Positions 17,257-24,946 of a stretch of 64,000 bases of DNA are shown here, piece by piece. The position numbers and the translations under genes are program-made. The stretch's first letter is position 1. Every line of letters starts with the position of its first letter. The notes beneath the pieces were generated by a model, which was given only the letters and a program-made list of their open reading frames with translations, made no database searches and had not been told where the DNA came from. Origin of the DNA: Maribacter_C sp947494565 (GTDB lineage Bacteria; Bacteroidota; Bacteroidia; Flavobacteriales; Flavobacteriaceae); assembly GCF_047345415.1 (NCBI RefSeq), contig NZ_JBLFEP010000001.1, forward strand, positions 620,001 through 684,000. Reading direction: 5' to 3'.

Positions 17257-19350
17257 TTATTGATTATCCGTTAAATACAAGCCAATCTTGATTTTCCAAT
17301 AGGGCATCTTTTCCTCAAAAAATTCGAAGTAGGCTTTCAAACCGTCAGCATCCGGCAGGGCGGTTTTAGCCGCTACTATCTGTTCAAGTTCCTTTGAGGT
17401 CACCAATTCTTCAAGAACGACTTCCGCACCCTGGGCATGCACTTTTAACAAATGGCTGTAAATCGTATTCTCGGTCAATCCTCGTTGCATTGCAATTTCG
17501 GCGGGAGATAATCCTTCTTGAAACAAGGCATAAGTCTGTTCATGGGTAGGGGTTTTGGGCTTTACTGTATCAACATGCTTCGCTATTTCGGCCAAGAAGA
17601 CATCGGCATATTTGGCCAATTTCGTTTCCCCGACTCCAGATACTTTGGCAAACTCGGCATGGTTCAACGGTTGTTTAACCTCCATATCCTTTAGGCTTGC
17701 ATCTCCAAAAACGACATAGGCGGGCACCCCTTCCTCTTGAGCGAGTTGCAATCGTAAGACACGTAGTTTTTCAAAGAGTCCTTTTTTGCTGGTACTTGAG
17801 CTGGTTTTTTGGGTTACCGATTCTTCGACCTGCTGTAGTATAGCGAGCTGCACCTGTTTTTTGGCATATAGAATATCTTTTGCCAGAGGGGTTAATGCAA
17901 TTCGGCTGTTTTCGCGGAAATTGATTTCCAAAACCCCTTGATTGAGCAATTGAATCACATACTGCTGTAGATCTTGCCACGAAATATCCTTTACCGTGCC
18001 GTAGGTCTTGATATGTTGATGTCCTTTTTCATAGACCTGTGCGTTCTGGGCACCACGGAGTACATCGATTAACACGCCCATAGATTCCTGCTCTTTCATA
18101 CGAACCACTGCAGAACATATTTTTTGTGCCAAAATGGTCGCATCGAAGTAAGTCGGGGGACTTTTACAAATATCACAGTTTCCACAGCCCTCGGTAATAT
18201 GTTCCCCAAAATAATTCAGCAAGGCAATACGCCGGCAACTCAGGGCTTCCGCATACTGTTGCATACGCTCCAATTTGGCATATTGCACTTGTGCATTCTC
18301 ACTAGCGGCGATGAACTTTCGCAGCTGTACTACATCGGCATAGCTATAGAACAGCAGCGTATGTGCAGGCAATCCATCTCGACCAGATCGACCGATTTCC
18401 TGATAATAGCCTTCCAGGTTTTTGGACAGGTTATAATGGATGACCCAGCGCACATTGCTCTTGTCAATTCCCATTCCAAAGGCGATGGTCGCACAGATAA
18501 TGGGAGTTCTGTCATTGATAAAATCTTCTTGAACCGTAGTTCTTTCAGCAGCGTTCATTCCCGCATGGTATGCTTTTGCCGCGAAGCCCGCACTTTGTAG
18601 TTTTTCGGCCAGCTTCTCTGTATTCTTTCGGCTCAAACAGTAAATGATTCCGCTTTCATCGAGGCGACCTTCCAAAAAATCAAGGATCTGTTTTACCCTG
18701 TTCTGTCCTGGCCGAACGTCTAAATATAGATTGGGTCGATTGAAGGAAGCCAAATGCCTAGAGGCATTTTCCAGCGAAAGTTGCTCTACAATATCATCTT
18801 GTGTAGCCTTATCGGCGGTAGCGGTCAAGGCCATGATAGGAACCTCCGGAAATCTAGATTTCAAACTCCCCAATTGCGTATAGGCCGGTCTAAAATCGTG
18901 TCCCCAAGAGGAGATACAATGCGCTTCATCAATAGCGAATAAGCTAATGGCAATTTCCTCGAAAACAGCATCAAAATGGGCAATACTCTCTGGAGCGACA
19001 TAGAGTAACTTCAACGCTCCGTCTTTGAGTTGTTGCCAGGTTTCTTGTTGCACCTCACTAGGTTGGGAACTGTTATAATATGCAGCCGCAATCCCATTGG
19101 CACGAAGTACATCTACTTGATCTTTCATTAGAGCAATCAATGGAGAGACGACAATAGCGGTACCCTCTAAGGCCAAAGCCGGCAATTGAAAGCAGAGTGA
19201 TTTACCTCCACCTGTCGGCATGATCGCCAACACATCTTTTTTGGAAAGTACATCCGTCATCACTTCTAACTGATTTGGTCGAAAGGAATCATACCCAAAA
19301 TGTGTTTTAAGAAGTGGTAAAAGCTGTTGTTGCGAGTCTATGGTAAGCAT
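17257..19350 (-). CDS. recQ: ATP-dependent DNA helicase RecQ
   Basis: A 697-residue superfamily-2 helicase. It has Walker A (MPTGGGKS, residues 44-51), the DEAH box in AIDEAHCISSWGHDFRP, FNRPNLYLDVR, the motif VI region QEIGRSGRDGLPA, the RQC zinc site (residues CRR…CGNCDIC), a winged helix, and an HRDC domain (FAKVSGVGETKLAKYADVF). A C-terminal helix-turn-helix extension follows (SPAEIAMQRGLTENTIYSHL). This extended form is usual in Bacteroidota. It unwinds recombination and replication intermediates from 3' to 5'. Transcribed opposite to the pigment operon and facing it end to end; it lies about 150 bases downstream of ssb on the same strand. Confidence 0.97.
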   Translation of the reverse strand: MLTIDSQQQLLPLLKTHFGYDSFRPNQLEVMTDVLSKKDVLAIMPTGGGKSLCFQLPALALEGTAIVVSPLIALMKDQVDVLRANGIAAAYYNSSQPSEVQQETWQQLKDGALKLLYVAPESIAHFDAVFEEIAISLFAIDEAHCISSWGHDFRPAYTQLGSLKSRFPEVPIMALTATADKATQDDIVEQLSLENASRHLASFNRPNLYLDVRPGQNRVKQILDFLEGRLDESGIIYCLSRKNTEKLAEKLQSAGFAAKAYHAGMNAAERTTVQEDFINDRTPIICATIAFGMGIDKSNVRWVIHYNLSKNLEGYYQEIGRSGRDGLPAHTLLFYSYADVVQLRKFIAASENAQVQYAKLERMQQYAEALSCRRIALLNYFGEHITEGCGNCDICKSPPTYFDATILAQKICSAVVRMKEQESMGVLIDVLRGAQNAQVYEKGHQHIKTYGTVKDISWQDLQQYVIQLLNQGVLEINFRENSRIALTPLAKDILYAKKQVQLAILQQVEESVTQKTSSSTSKKGLFEKLRVLRLQLAQEEGVPAYVVFGDASLKDMEVKQPLNHAEFAKVSGVGETKLAKYADVFLAEIAKHVDTVKPKTPTHEQTYALFQEGLSPAEIAMQRGLTENTIYSHLLKVHAQGAEVVLEELVTSKELEQIVAAKTALPDADGLKAYFEFFEEKMPYWKIKIGLYLTDNQ

Positions 19351-19453
19351 GGGTAAAGTTATGGAATGTTCGTTGATTTCTTACTGGTTTTCTTTTCGCT
19401 ATGAGCTATTTTCATGGGGCCACCCCGAATCATAATTTGAAGAAGGCAACCAC

Positions 19454-19478
19454 TGAAGGGGCGACTATGGCCCCTTCA
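19454..19478 (-). terminator. Perfect 9-bp hairpin downstream of ssb
   Basis: TGAAGGGGC (19454-19462), a 7-base loop, then GCCCCTTCA (19470-19478). It lies 21 bases past the ssb stop and upstream of recQ. There is no clear U tract, so it may be a partial terminator or RNA-stabilising hairpin between ssb and recQ. Confidence 0.5.
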
Positions 19479-19498
19479 ATCGTTTCCATTGGTAGGGT

Positions 19499-19834
19499 TT
19501 ACTTCCCTAACATTAAGAGTTCATTACATTTAATTTCGGTGATATATCTTTTTTCACCTTCTTTGGTTTCATACGATCGATGAATCAGTTTGCCTTCAAC
19601 GGCCACTTGTTTTCCTTTGACCAGGTAGTTTTCTACGATCTCGGCCGTTTTACCCCATGCGACGATAGTATGCCATTGGGTATCCTCTACTTTTTCACCT
19701 TTGGCGTTTCGGTAACTATCGCTCGTGGCGACTGAAAATTTCGCGAGTTTGTTCCCGCTGTCCAAGTTTACGATTTCTGGGTCTTGACCCAAGTGTCCAA
19801 TCAACTGTACTGAATTTTTAAGTGCGTTCATCAT
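19499..19834 (-). CDS. ssb: Single-stranded DNA-binding protein
   Basis: A 111-residue OB-fold SSB. The characteristic stretches NSVQLIGHLGQDPEI, KLAKFSVATSDSY, DTQWHTIVAWGKTAEIVENYL, VEGKLIHRSYE and CNELLML are present. It lacks the long disordered acidic tail that recruits repair partners in the main SSB of many bacteria; this compact form is common as an extra SSB in flavobacteria. Two ATG codons in tandem make the start MM or M. A TAGGTTTG element on its strand lies at 19890-19897. The next gene on its strand is recQ. Confidence 0.95.
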   Translation of the reverse strand: MMNALKNSVQLIGHLGQDPEIVNLDSGNKLAKFSVATSDSYRNAKGEKVEDTQWHTIVAWGKTAEIVENYLVKGKQVAVEGKLIHRSYETKEGEKRYITEIKCNELLMLGK

Positions 19835-19889
19835 ACTAATTTTTAAGGGTTAACAATTGATACTATCGAGTTCTTATGTTTCGACACTG

Positions 19890-19897
19890 CAAACCTA
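19890..19897 (-). promoter_or_regulatory. -7 promoter element for ssb
   Basis: On the minus strand this reads TAGGTTTG, fitting TAnnTTTG, 56 bases before the ssb start codon. No good TTG lies at the right distance, so only the -7 part is supported. Confidence 0.4.
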
Positions 19898-19924
19898 GCG
19901 CACATCAAAATCAGTATTCGTATG

Positions 19925-19966
19925 TTAAACATTTGTATACGTTTACATACGAATGTAAATGTTTAA
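19925..19966. promoter_or_regulatory. 42-bp imperfect palindrome upstream of ssb, at the island edge
   Basis: TTAAACATTT (19925-19934) and AAATGTTTAA (19957-19966) form a perfect 10-bp stem. Most positions inside it also pair, including two G-T pairs, almost to the centre. It lies upstream of the ssb -7 element and at the exact change from core to AT-rich island DNA. It may be an operator for a dimeric regulator or an island boundary structure. Confidence 0.5.
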
Positions 19967-20078
19967 AAACTTTTATAGCCTTATTAATCAGATATTTAAA
20001 ATTTTATTTGCTAAACTATCTAGAATAGAATACTTCTATTTGGAAGGCTCCATTAAGCTAAAATGAACTATATTTAAC

Positions 20079-20089
20079 TGTTGGCAACT
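20079..20089. repeat. Left boundary repeat of the DUF3800 cassette
   Basis: TGTTGGCAACT, the exact reverse complement of AGTTGCCAACA at 20946-20956, just after the DUF3800 stop codon. It ends seven bases before the ATG. The pair brackets a single gene with little spare sequence. Confidence 0.55.
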
Positions 20090-20095
20090 ATACGA

Positions 20096-20941
20096 ATGAA
20101 AACAGGAATATTCATTGACGATACAGGAACACCATCCCAAAAATCTAAAAGTAAATACGATACTGGAGATTGGAAAACTTGGGTTGCAGTCATATTGAAT
20201 CCAAATGATAGAAAAGAAATAGAAACTATTTTAAATGAATTATGTGAAGCTTTAGAAAATGAATTAAAAATTAAAGAATTTCATTTCACTCATATTTTTT
20301 CAGGCAAAGGGGTTTTTCGGAAAATTGAACTTGAAAAAAGACTTCAAATATTTTCTTTATTTGGAGAGATTTATAAAAAATTCAATTCACCTATCATTGT
20401 TCAATCATTAACTTCCGATGATATTATTAGAAATAAAATGCAGTTTCTAAAATATTTTAAATCCGATGGATTCAATTTCGAAAAGAATTCGGATTTGGCG
20501 TTATGGTTCTTATTAGAAAAATGTGCGAAATTTTTAAAAGAGAATAGTTTACCACTACCTGCCGAATTTTTCGTTGATTCGGGTAGACAAAAACCAAACA
20601 CAACTCAAATTGTAAATATTGTAAAAGAAGTAACAGAAAATTCTATTATAACATATGCATCATCAGAACAAAATCCAATAATTCAATTTATAGATTTCAT
20701 TGCATTTAGCATAAACCGAATGAGATGGATATTAATGAATGAAAAGAAGTCTGAACTAGATTTAGCATTATTAAACTTAATTTCAGAAATTGATTTTAAT
20801 TTAACCAATTTGACAAAGGTTGCTATTAATCCAACTGATTTTAAAGTAAGTGAGTATGATAAAAGTTTGCGAAAAAAATATGATGAAAATGGAAATTTGA
20901 GTGATGAACTTGTTGAAAAAATTAGAATTGAGAAGAAATAA
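20096..20941 (+). CDS. DUF3800 domain-containing protein
   Basis: A 281-residue protein of the DUF3800 family. The N-terminal FIDDTGTP (acidic residues in the first strand) and the central FFVDSGRQKPN are the typical conserved acidic sites, suggesting an RNase-H-like metal-dependent fold. The ATG at 20096 is preferred over TTG 20081 because the latter lies within the inverted repeat TGTTGGCAACT. DUF3800 genes are common in accessory and phage-related DNA; biochemical function is not established. The gene is bounded by that repeat and its reverse complement (20946-20956). Base composition is clearly AT-richer than recQ and ssb. Confidence 0.75.
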   Translation: MKTGIFIDDTGTPSQKSKSKYDTGDWKTWVAVILNPNDRKEIETILNELCEALENELKIKEFHFTHIFSGKGVFRKIELEKRLQIFSLFGEIYKKFNSPIIVQSLTSDDIIRNKMQFLKYFKSDGFNFEKNSDLALWFLLEKCAKFLKENSLPLPAEFFVDSGRQKPNTTQIVNIVKEVTENSIITYASSEQNPIIQFIDFIAFSINRMRWILMNEKKSELDLALLNLISEIDFNLTNLTKVAINPTDFKVSEYDKSLRKKYDENGNLSDELVEKIRIEKK

Positions 20942-20945
20942 ACAC

Positions 20946-21086
20946 AGTTGCCAACAATGTATAACCGCAATTACGGCGGATTTGACTACGTCCGAATCCA
21001 CTCGGAATTCCTAACGTCAGTGATAAACCGAAAATTAACGCATATAAACCCGTAACTGACGGTTATACGAGACCGTTAGCAACAAC
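20946..21086. repeat. Long imperfect palindrome between cassette genes (copy R1)
   Basis: About 140 bases. The outer ends (GTTGCCAAC … GTTAGCAAC) and the inner TATAACCG / CGGTTATA (20960-20967 and 21060-21067) are complementary, so the whole intergenic stretch can fold back on itself. About 75% of it recurs in the same order at 22300-22480. The layout resembles integron attC sites, but the ends do not fit the RYYYAAC/GTTRRRY rule. Confidence 0.65.
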
Positions 21087-21099
21087 CTAAAAAAAGAAA

Positions 21100-21573
21100 G
21101 TGCCAAAAACCAAAAATCTCAATGGACTTCCAAATAATTTGGCTTCAAGCTATCTAAGTACACTCGGATATTACGATGGCGGATATATGGCGGATTGGAT
21201 TAACTTCATTGCACGGGACAAAAATGTGAAAAACATTTCAGTAGATATCTTAAACAAGAGAATTGAACCAAAAGTTGCTGAAATAAAACCCCTTTTAGCA
21301 TATTTGGACAAGCTTAAAGGAATCGTAAATAAAGAATTGGAAAGCAACGGATTTGAAAAGGACTTCATAAAAAAGGCAATCTTAGATTTTGAAATACCAA
21401 TTGAATCCAAAGTGCGAACAATTACTTGTTATCCAAAACTGACTGACGAAAATGGTAAAATATATAATGTAAAAAACGGAATTGTAGAAACCGCCTACGA
21501 AGTGGATTTTAATCCTGTCCAAAAACTAAGTAAAGTGAATTTTATCAAGCGGATTAAATCCTTGTTCGGATAA
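21100..21573 (+). CDS. Hypothetical cassette protein (157 aa)
   Basis: A GTG-start ORF of 157 residues with no family I recognise. It is soluble, with a helical first half (…EIKPLLAYLDKLKGIVNKELE…) and a strand-rich second half (KVRTITCYPKLTDENGKIYNV), ending in a basic KRIKSLFG. No signal peptide or membrane segment. It is preceded by GTTAGCAAC (21075-21083) and followed by its reverse complement GTTGCTAAC (21581-21589), so like its neighbour it is a single gene between inverted repeats. AT-rich codon use supports recent acquisition. Confidence 0.6.
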   Translation: MPKTKNLNGLPNNLASSYLSTLGYYDGGYMADWINFIARDKNVKNISVDILNKRIEPKVAEIKPLLAYLDKLKGIVNKELESNGFEKDFIKKAILDFEIPIESKVRTITCYPKLTDENGKIYNVKNGIVETAYEVDFNPVQKLSKVNFIKRIKSLFG

Positions 21574-21579
21574 AAAGGC

Positions 21580-21700
21580 AGTTGCTAACAATGCCTAAAC
21601 GTAATGCAGACTTTGGGGCCAAAACTAAAAGGTCTGTGTATATTTATAAAGTCGCTAAATCTTATGGATTTAGCTTTGGACAAATAAAACTAAACCAATA
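21580..21700. repeat. Cassette boundary with hairpin (copy R2, different from R1)
   Basis: Begins AGTTGCTAACAATGCC, which matches the left end of R1 in layout but then diverges. It holds a perfect hairpin GCTAAATC (21654-21661), loop TTATG, GATTTAGC (21667-21674), shortly before the next gene. No right-hand GTTAGC-type end is visible, so it may be truncated. Confidence 0.45.
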
Positions 21701-22294
21701 ATGGGATTAGATTCAGTCGAATTAGTGATGTCAATTGAGGATAAATTTGGGATACAAATTGAGGATTCCGAAGCGGAAAAAATTTATACGGTCCAGGATT
21801 TCGCTGATATTGTTTTCAGTAGAATTATTACAAGTCCAACAGATAAATGTTTGACTCAAATAGTGTTTTATAGAATCAGAAAAGCGTTAAGGAATTTGAC
21901 TTCAAATGAAAAGGAAATAAGACCTGATATGAAAATATCGGAATTGTTTACTCAATCGGAACTGAAAGCAAAGTGGAGTCAATTAAAAAAGGAAGTTGGA
22001 CTTGAATTACCTGATTTAGTAGCATTAGACTTTAATCCAGAATTAGGTTCTCACGTCAAAATTTTCGGAATCAAAACGATTAAACGGACAACACCTGTTT
22101 CAAAAGGAACATTAGGACAATTGGTCGATTGGACAATATCTTTAAACCGAGACAAACTAATCGACATTGAAAAAATATCAAGCAAATACGAAGTTGAGCG
22201 AATTATTTGCGGAATAACAGAAGATAGAATTGGTGTGCCAATAAGCGAAATCGAATTACATCACTCCTTCACAAATGATTTGGGAATTGACTAA
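21701..22294 (+). CDS. Acyl-carrier-protein-like protein with swapped halves
   Basis: A 197-residue protein. The N-terminus begins exactly at the carrier motif (MGLDSVELVMSIEDKFGIQI, Ser5) and runs through ACP helices II-IV to about residue 42. A helical domain follows (CLTQIVFYRIRKAL…, about 50-165). The C-terminus then supplies what looks like ACP helix I and loop up to the motif (RIGVPISEIELHHSF, ending NDLGID) and stops. Joining the end to the start gives one complete ACP domain of about 70 residues. The upstream in-frame stop is at 21671, so the missing part is not simply an overlooked start. Whether it can be phosphopantetheinylated is uncertain; it may be a relic. Confidence 0.6.
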   Translation: MGLDSVELVMSIEDKFGIQIEDSEAEKIYTVQDFADIVFSRIITSPTDKCLTQIVFYRIRKALRNLTSNEKEIRPDMKISELFTQSELKAKWSQLKKEVGLELPDLVALDFNPELGSHVKIFGIKTIKRTTPVSKGTLGQLVDWTISLNRDKLIDIEKISSKYEVERIICGITEDRIGVPISEIELHHSFTNDLGID

Positions 22295-22299
22295 AAAAA

Positions 22300-22480
22300 C
22301 GTTTTACAACAATGTAACCACAATTACGGCGGATTCGACTACCCTTCGACTGCGCTCAGGACTGGCTGAATCCACTCGGAATTGCTAACGTCTATGCTAA
22401 CCTGCCTGCCGGCAGGCAAGACCGAAAATCAACGCATATTAATCCGTAACTGACGGATGTACGAGACCGTTACGTCTCAT
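22300..22480. repeat. Long cassette-boundary repeat with two nested repeat insertions (copy R3)
   Basis: The same order of segments as R1 (CAATTACGGCGGATT, GAATCCACTCGGAATT, GTAACTGACGG, ACGAGACCGTTA). It is interrupted at 22343-22367 by a CTTCGACTGCGCTCAGG-family sequence and near 22400-22420 by a perfect 16-bp palindrome, TGCCTGCCGGCAGGCA (22403-22418). R1 lacks both, so they are later insertions. Confidence 0.7.
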
Positions 22481-22499
22481 AAACCCAAACCGAAAACCA

Positions 22500-22967
22500 A
22501 TGGGATATAAAAAGAAATGGACCGACCAAGCTGACGGAAAGTTACTTGCACTCTATGAGGAAATCGGTGAAATCATAAATCCTTTGTTTATCAAGAACGG
22601 TGAAGTAGATTTATCTAAACTCCATAAGAAAGGTAATTTGGAGTACTTACTTGCACTATTATTAAACTCCAAATTTGTATCAAGTGAAAATAAAAATGTA
22701 CGGAGTTTTGGTGCCGATGACGTTATCGCTCTCAAATTAGAAGTCGAAAAAAACTCGGTATTAAAATATTGGGGTAAAATAAATTGGCTTTCAAAACCGA
22801 ATGGCCATAAATGCTTTAGATGGTACCAGGACCCGTTTTATGGATTGTTCAAACTTGAAAACAATAAATTGAAATTGGTCAAGGGCATGTTTGGTGACTA
22901 TGACAAAAACGATTTAGACGGACAATACTGGATAGCATCCGAAATGAATTGGATGTATGACCTGTAG
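22500..22967 (+). CDS. Hypothetical cassette protein (155 aa)
   Basis: A 155-residue soluble protein from ATG 22500, 20 bases after the end of repeat R3. No recognised family. It has a helical first half (ADGKLLALYEEIGEII…EYLLALLLNSKFV) and an aromatic second half rich in Trp and Tyr (YWGKINWLSKPNG, FRWYQDPFYGLFKL, YWIASEMNWMYDL). No signal peptide or membrane helix. It follows the one-gene-per-repeat pattern of this island. Function unknown. Confidence 0.6.
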   Translation: MGYKKKWTDQADGKLLALYEEIGEIINPLFIKNGEVDLSKLHKKGNLEYLLALLLNSKFVSSENKNVRSFGADDVIALKLEVEKNSVLKYWGKINWLSKPNGHKCFRWYQDPFYGLFKLENNKLKLVKGMFGDYDKNDLDGQYWIASEMNWMYDL

Positions 22968-23144
22968 GGATAATCGTTCGGACTAACCTTTTCCCGAAAA
23001 GGTGTATCCCCCTTAAAGCGGCACCATTCCCTTTTCAACTAGCAGAACACATTCAAATTTATGTTCTCCTAGTGAACTAAATGCAATAGCCCATCCTGCT
23101 CTCGAATAGATTTATAAAGAACTAAAAGACAAGAAAACTAGGTC

Positions 23145-23306
23145 TTGCAAAGTCGTGGTATTCTATTTGGTACGTTCGGTAATCTTAAAAAGATCACAGA
23201 ATTTATGGAAGGAAAAGACTTTCCAAGCTACTGGACGTTAGTAAGAAAAGATGAAAATCCGATTTCCTTCAATGAATACAACATTTACAAGGTGAAACAC
23301 TATTAG
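23145..23306 (+). pseudogene. Truncated C-terminal fragment of a small orphan protein
   Basis: An open stretch of 53 codons ending at TAG 23304-23306 whose last 40 residues read as normal protein (GNLKKITEFMEGKDFPSYW…NEYNIYKVKHY). It lacks any credible start, since the in-frame stop upstream at about 23136 leaves only TTG. The rest of 22968-23389 holds no other gene I can support. I read it as the tail of a former cassette gene. Confidence 0.4.
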
Positions 23307-23389
23307 TTGATAACTATTGATAACTACTAGACTACCAATCTTGTTTTGTAAGATTATTCTGATCAACTTTGGTGTGTTCAAAAATAGTT

Positions 23390-23890
23390 ATGTCATTAAT
23401 TGATTTAGAAAGTCTAAAGAAGGAGCGAAACAGGCTTATGAAAAAGCTTGAACTGGTCGATGGGCTTATTGACGAATATTCCAATATAGACCCTGAACTG
23501 GATTTCAAACTTTATAAAACTTTTGATTCAAAGGGTTTCGGTCAATTCGCTTTATTTGGTAATGTAAAAGACGCCTTCCCAAAAGACAAAACATGGTTAA
23601 AGCAAATCCAATACATTTTAGATACGCACGAAAGATTTTTAGGAAATACAGAAATGGCGGAACTGTTGTTGCCTTATTATCCAGATAAAAACGTAGACAG
23701 GCTTAAAAGAAAAGTTTCCGTGGTTATTTCAGATGCTTTTAAAAATAAAAAAGTTAGGGGCTTGATTAAGCTAAAAATTTCTAGCCTGCCACAAGGTTTT
23801 GTTTGGGGTTATAAAAAATGGCTAGATTCAAAAGGTGATATTAGAGAAAAATTCAAGCCTTTCATAAATATAAAAAGCCCCACTAGGTGA
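23390..23890 (+). CDS. Hypothetical protein with coiled-coil start and winged-helix-like segment
   Basis: A 166-residue protein. ATG 23390 is preferred over TTG 23369. The N-terminus is a short coiled coil (LESLKKERNRLMKKLELVDGL), followed from about residue 65 by a helical segment that could be a winged helix (TWLKQIQYIL…NTEMAELLL…VSVVISDAF…GFVWGYKKWLD). This layout appears in small proteins near Bacteroidota mobile elements; I cannot assign a function. The last codons overlap a hairpin that probably terminates its transcript. Confidence 0.6.
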   Translation: MSLIDLESLKKERNRLMKKLELVDGLIDEYSNIDPELDFKLYKTFDSKGFGQFALFGNVKDAFPKDKTWLKQIQYILDTHERFLGNTEMAELLLPYYPDKNVDRLKRKVSVVISDAFKNKKVRGLIKLKISSLPQGFVWGYKKWLDSKGDIREKFKPFINIKSPTR

Positions 23891-23895
23891 GGCTT
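23875..23895 (+). terminator. Hairpin overlapping the stop codon of the 23390 gene
   Basis: AAGCCCCAC (23875-23883), a three-base loop, then GTGAGGCTT pairs with one C-A mismatch. It is flanked by A and T tracts, so it could work in both directions. Confidence 0.5.
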
Positions 23896-24023
23896 AAAAT
23901 ACGGTTGTGCTAAGGAGATAGGCCCGAACTAACGTTCGTACATTGCTCAAAGCACTTCAACAGACGAGAAAATTAAAGTGTGCCGTCTCTCATTAGGATA
24001 GGGCTTTAAAAAATTACCGTCGG

Positions 24024-24057
24024 AAAAGGGGTAATCTTCGCGGTGAGCCCCTTTTTT
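24024..24057 (+). terminator. Intrinsic terminator in a gene-free stretch
   Basis: AAAAGGGG (24024-24031) pairs with CCCCTTTT (24048-24055) and is followed by more T. It has no gene directly upstream: the nearest ends 134 bases before. The 23896-24023 stretch may therefore be a small transcript of its own. It contains AGACG/CGTCT complementarity (around 23960-23990). The rest of 24058-24385 shows nothing I can name. Confidence 0.5.
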
Positions 24058-24385
24058 CATTGTCCAAATGTAGGGAATTCAATGTCCGGATCAAAATTTT
24101 CAACCTATTATTCGCTGAACTACCTTGTCAACAGATTGATTTATTTGCTGACGACGGAGGATTTTTCTTCAGTCAATATATCCTAGATATTTCGATAGTG
24201 CACCCACCATGACAACAGTGTTTGTCGTTAGTCAGGTTTTGAGGGTTCATCATCGAATAAACTTAGGGTCTCAGATGTAAGTACACATAATTAATTATTT
24301 TAGATTTCATAAGTAGTTAATCATCAATGATACTATTCATTTGTTGGAAATAAACATATCCTAATATAAATTACTTCTTCTTTTA

Positions 24386-24946
24386 ATGGCGGTAACTTTC
24401 AGTTCAATTGCTCAATTTAGTGAACCATTTAGGTCTTCTAAAATAGTTCTCAAGACAGGCGACACTTTGACCGGAATGGGAAAAACAAGAAACAAAGGTT
24501 TTAAATATAAACCTGATTCAAATACAAAACCTTACTTCATTGAATTTTCTGAAATAGCATATCTTGAACAAAAATATTCATATAACGAAGTAAAGGTTTT
24601 TAGATTTTTTCAACTGACAAATAATTATCAATTCATTCGTGTTGAGGAATTTAACATCGGTGGAGCTTTGGAGTTGTATGGAATACCTAGACAAGGCGAC
24701 ATCACGATAGCAGGGGGAAGTTCGGTTCCTACGGCTTGGGTAAACTTTTGTTTAAAGAAAAAGAATGATGAAAAATTAACTGAGATTGGTTTTTATGATC
24801 CTTTTAGTGATTATAAAGATAAAGTCAAAAACTATTTTTCCGATTGTCCGAAACTTATTGAACAAATTGAAAATAAAAGCCTGAGATTAAGAAATGGGTT
24901 GGAACCAATGGTGGAGTATTACAATAATAATTGTGGGCTTGAATAA
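24386..24946 (+). CDS. Secreted-type hypothetical protein with damaged N-terminus
   Basis: A 186-residue protein starting MAVTFSSIAQFSEPF, which looks like the end of a signal peptide. Reading the same frame upstream gives KLLLLL (24368-24385) directly before this Met, preceded by Tyr and a TAA at 24362. The full signal KLLLLLMAVTFSSIAQ is thus intact except for a start codon. Either a non-standard start is used or the gene lost its ATG. The mature part is strand-rich (SSKIVLKTGDTLTG, EVKVFRFFQLTNN) and similar in style to small exported proteins of Bacteroidota with no known function. Confidence 0.5.
   Translation: MAVTFSSIAQFSEPFRSSKIVLKTGDTLTGMGKTRNKGFKYKPDSNTKPYFIEFSEIAYLEQKYSYNEVKVFRFFQLTNNYQFIRVEEFNIGGALELYGIPRQGDITIAGGSSVPTAWVNFCLKKKNDEKLTEIGFYDPFSDYKDKVKNYFSDCPKLIEQIENKSLRLRNGLEPMVEYYNNNCGLE

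Noticed and set aside
20946..21086. Canonical integron attC site
   Set aside because: The ends are GTTGCCAAC/GTTAGCAAC and do not satisfy RYYYAAC…GTTRRRY; no intI in the window. Kept only as attC-like.
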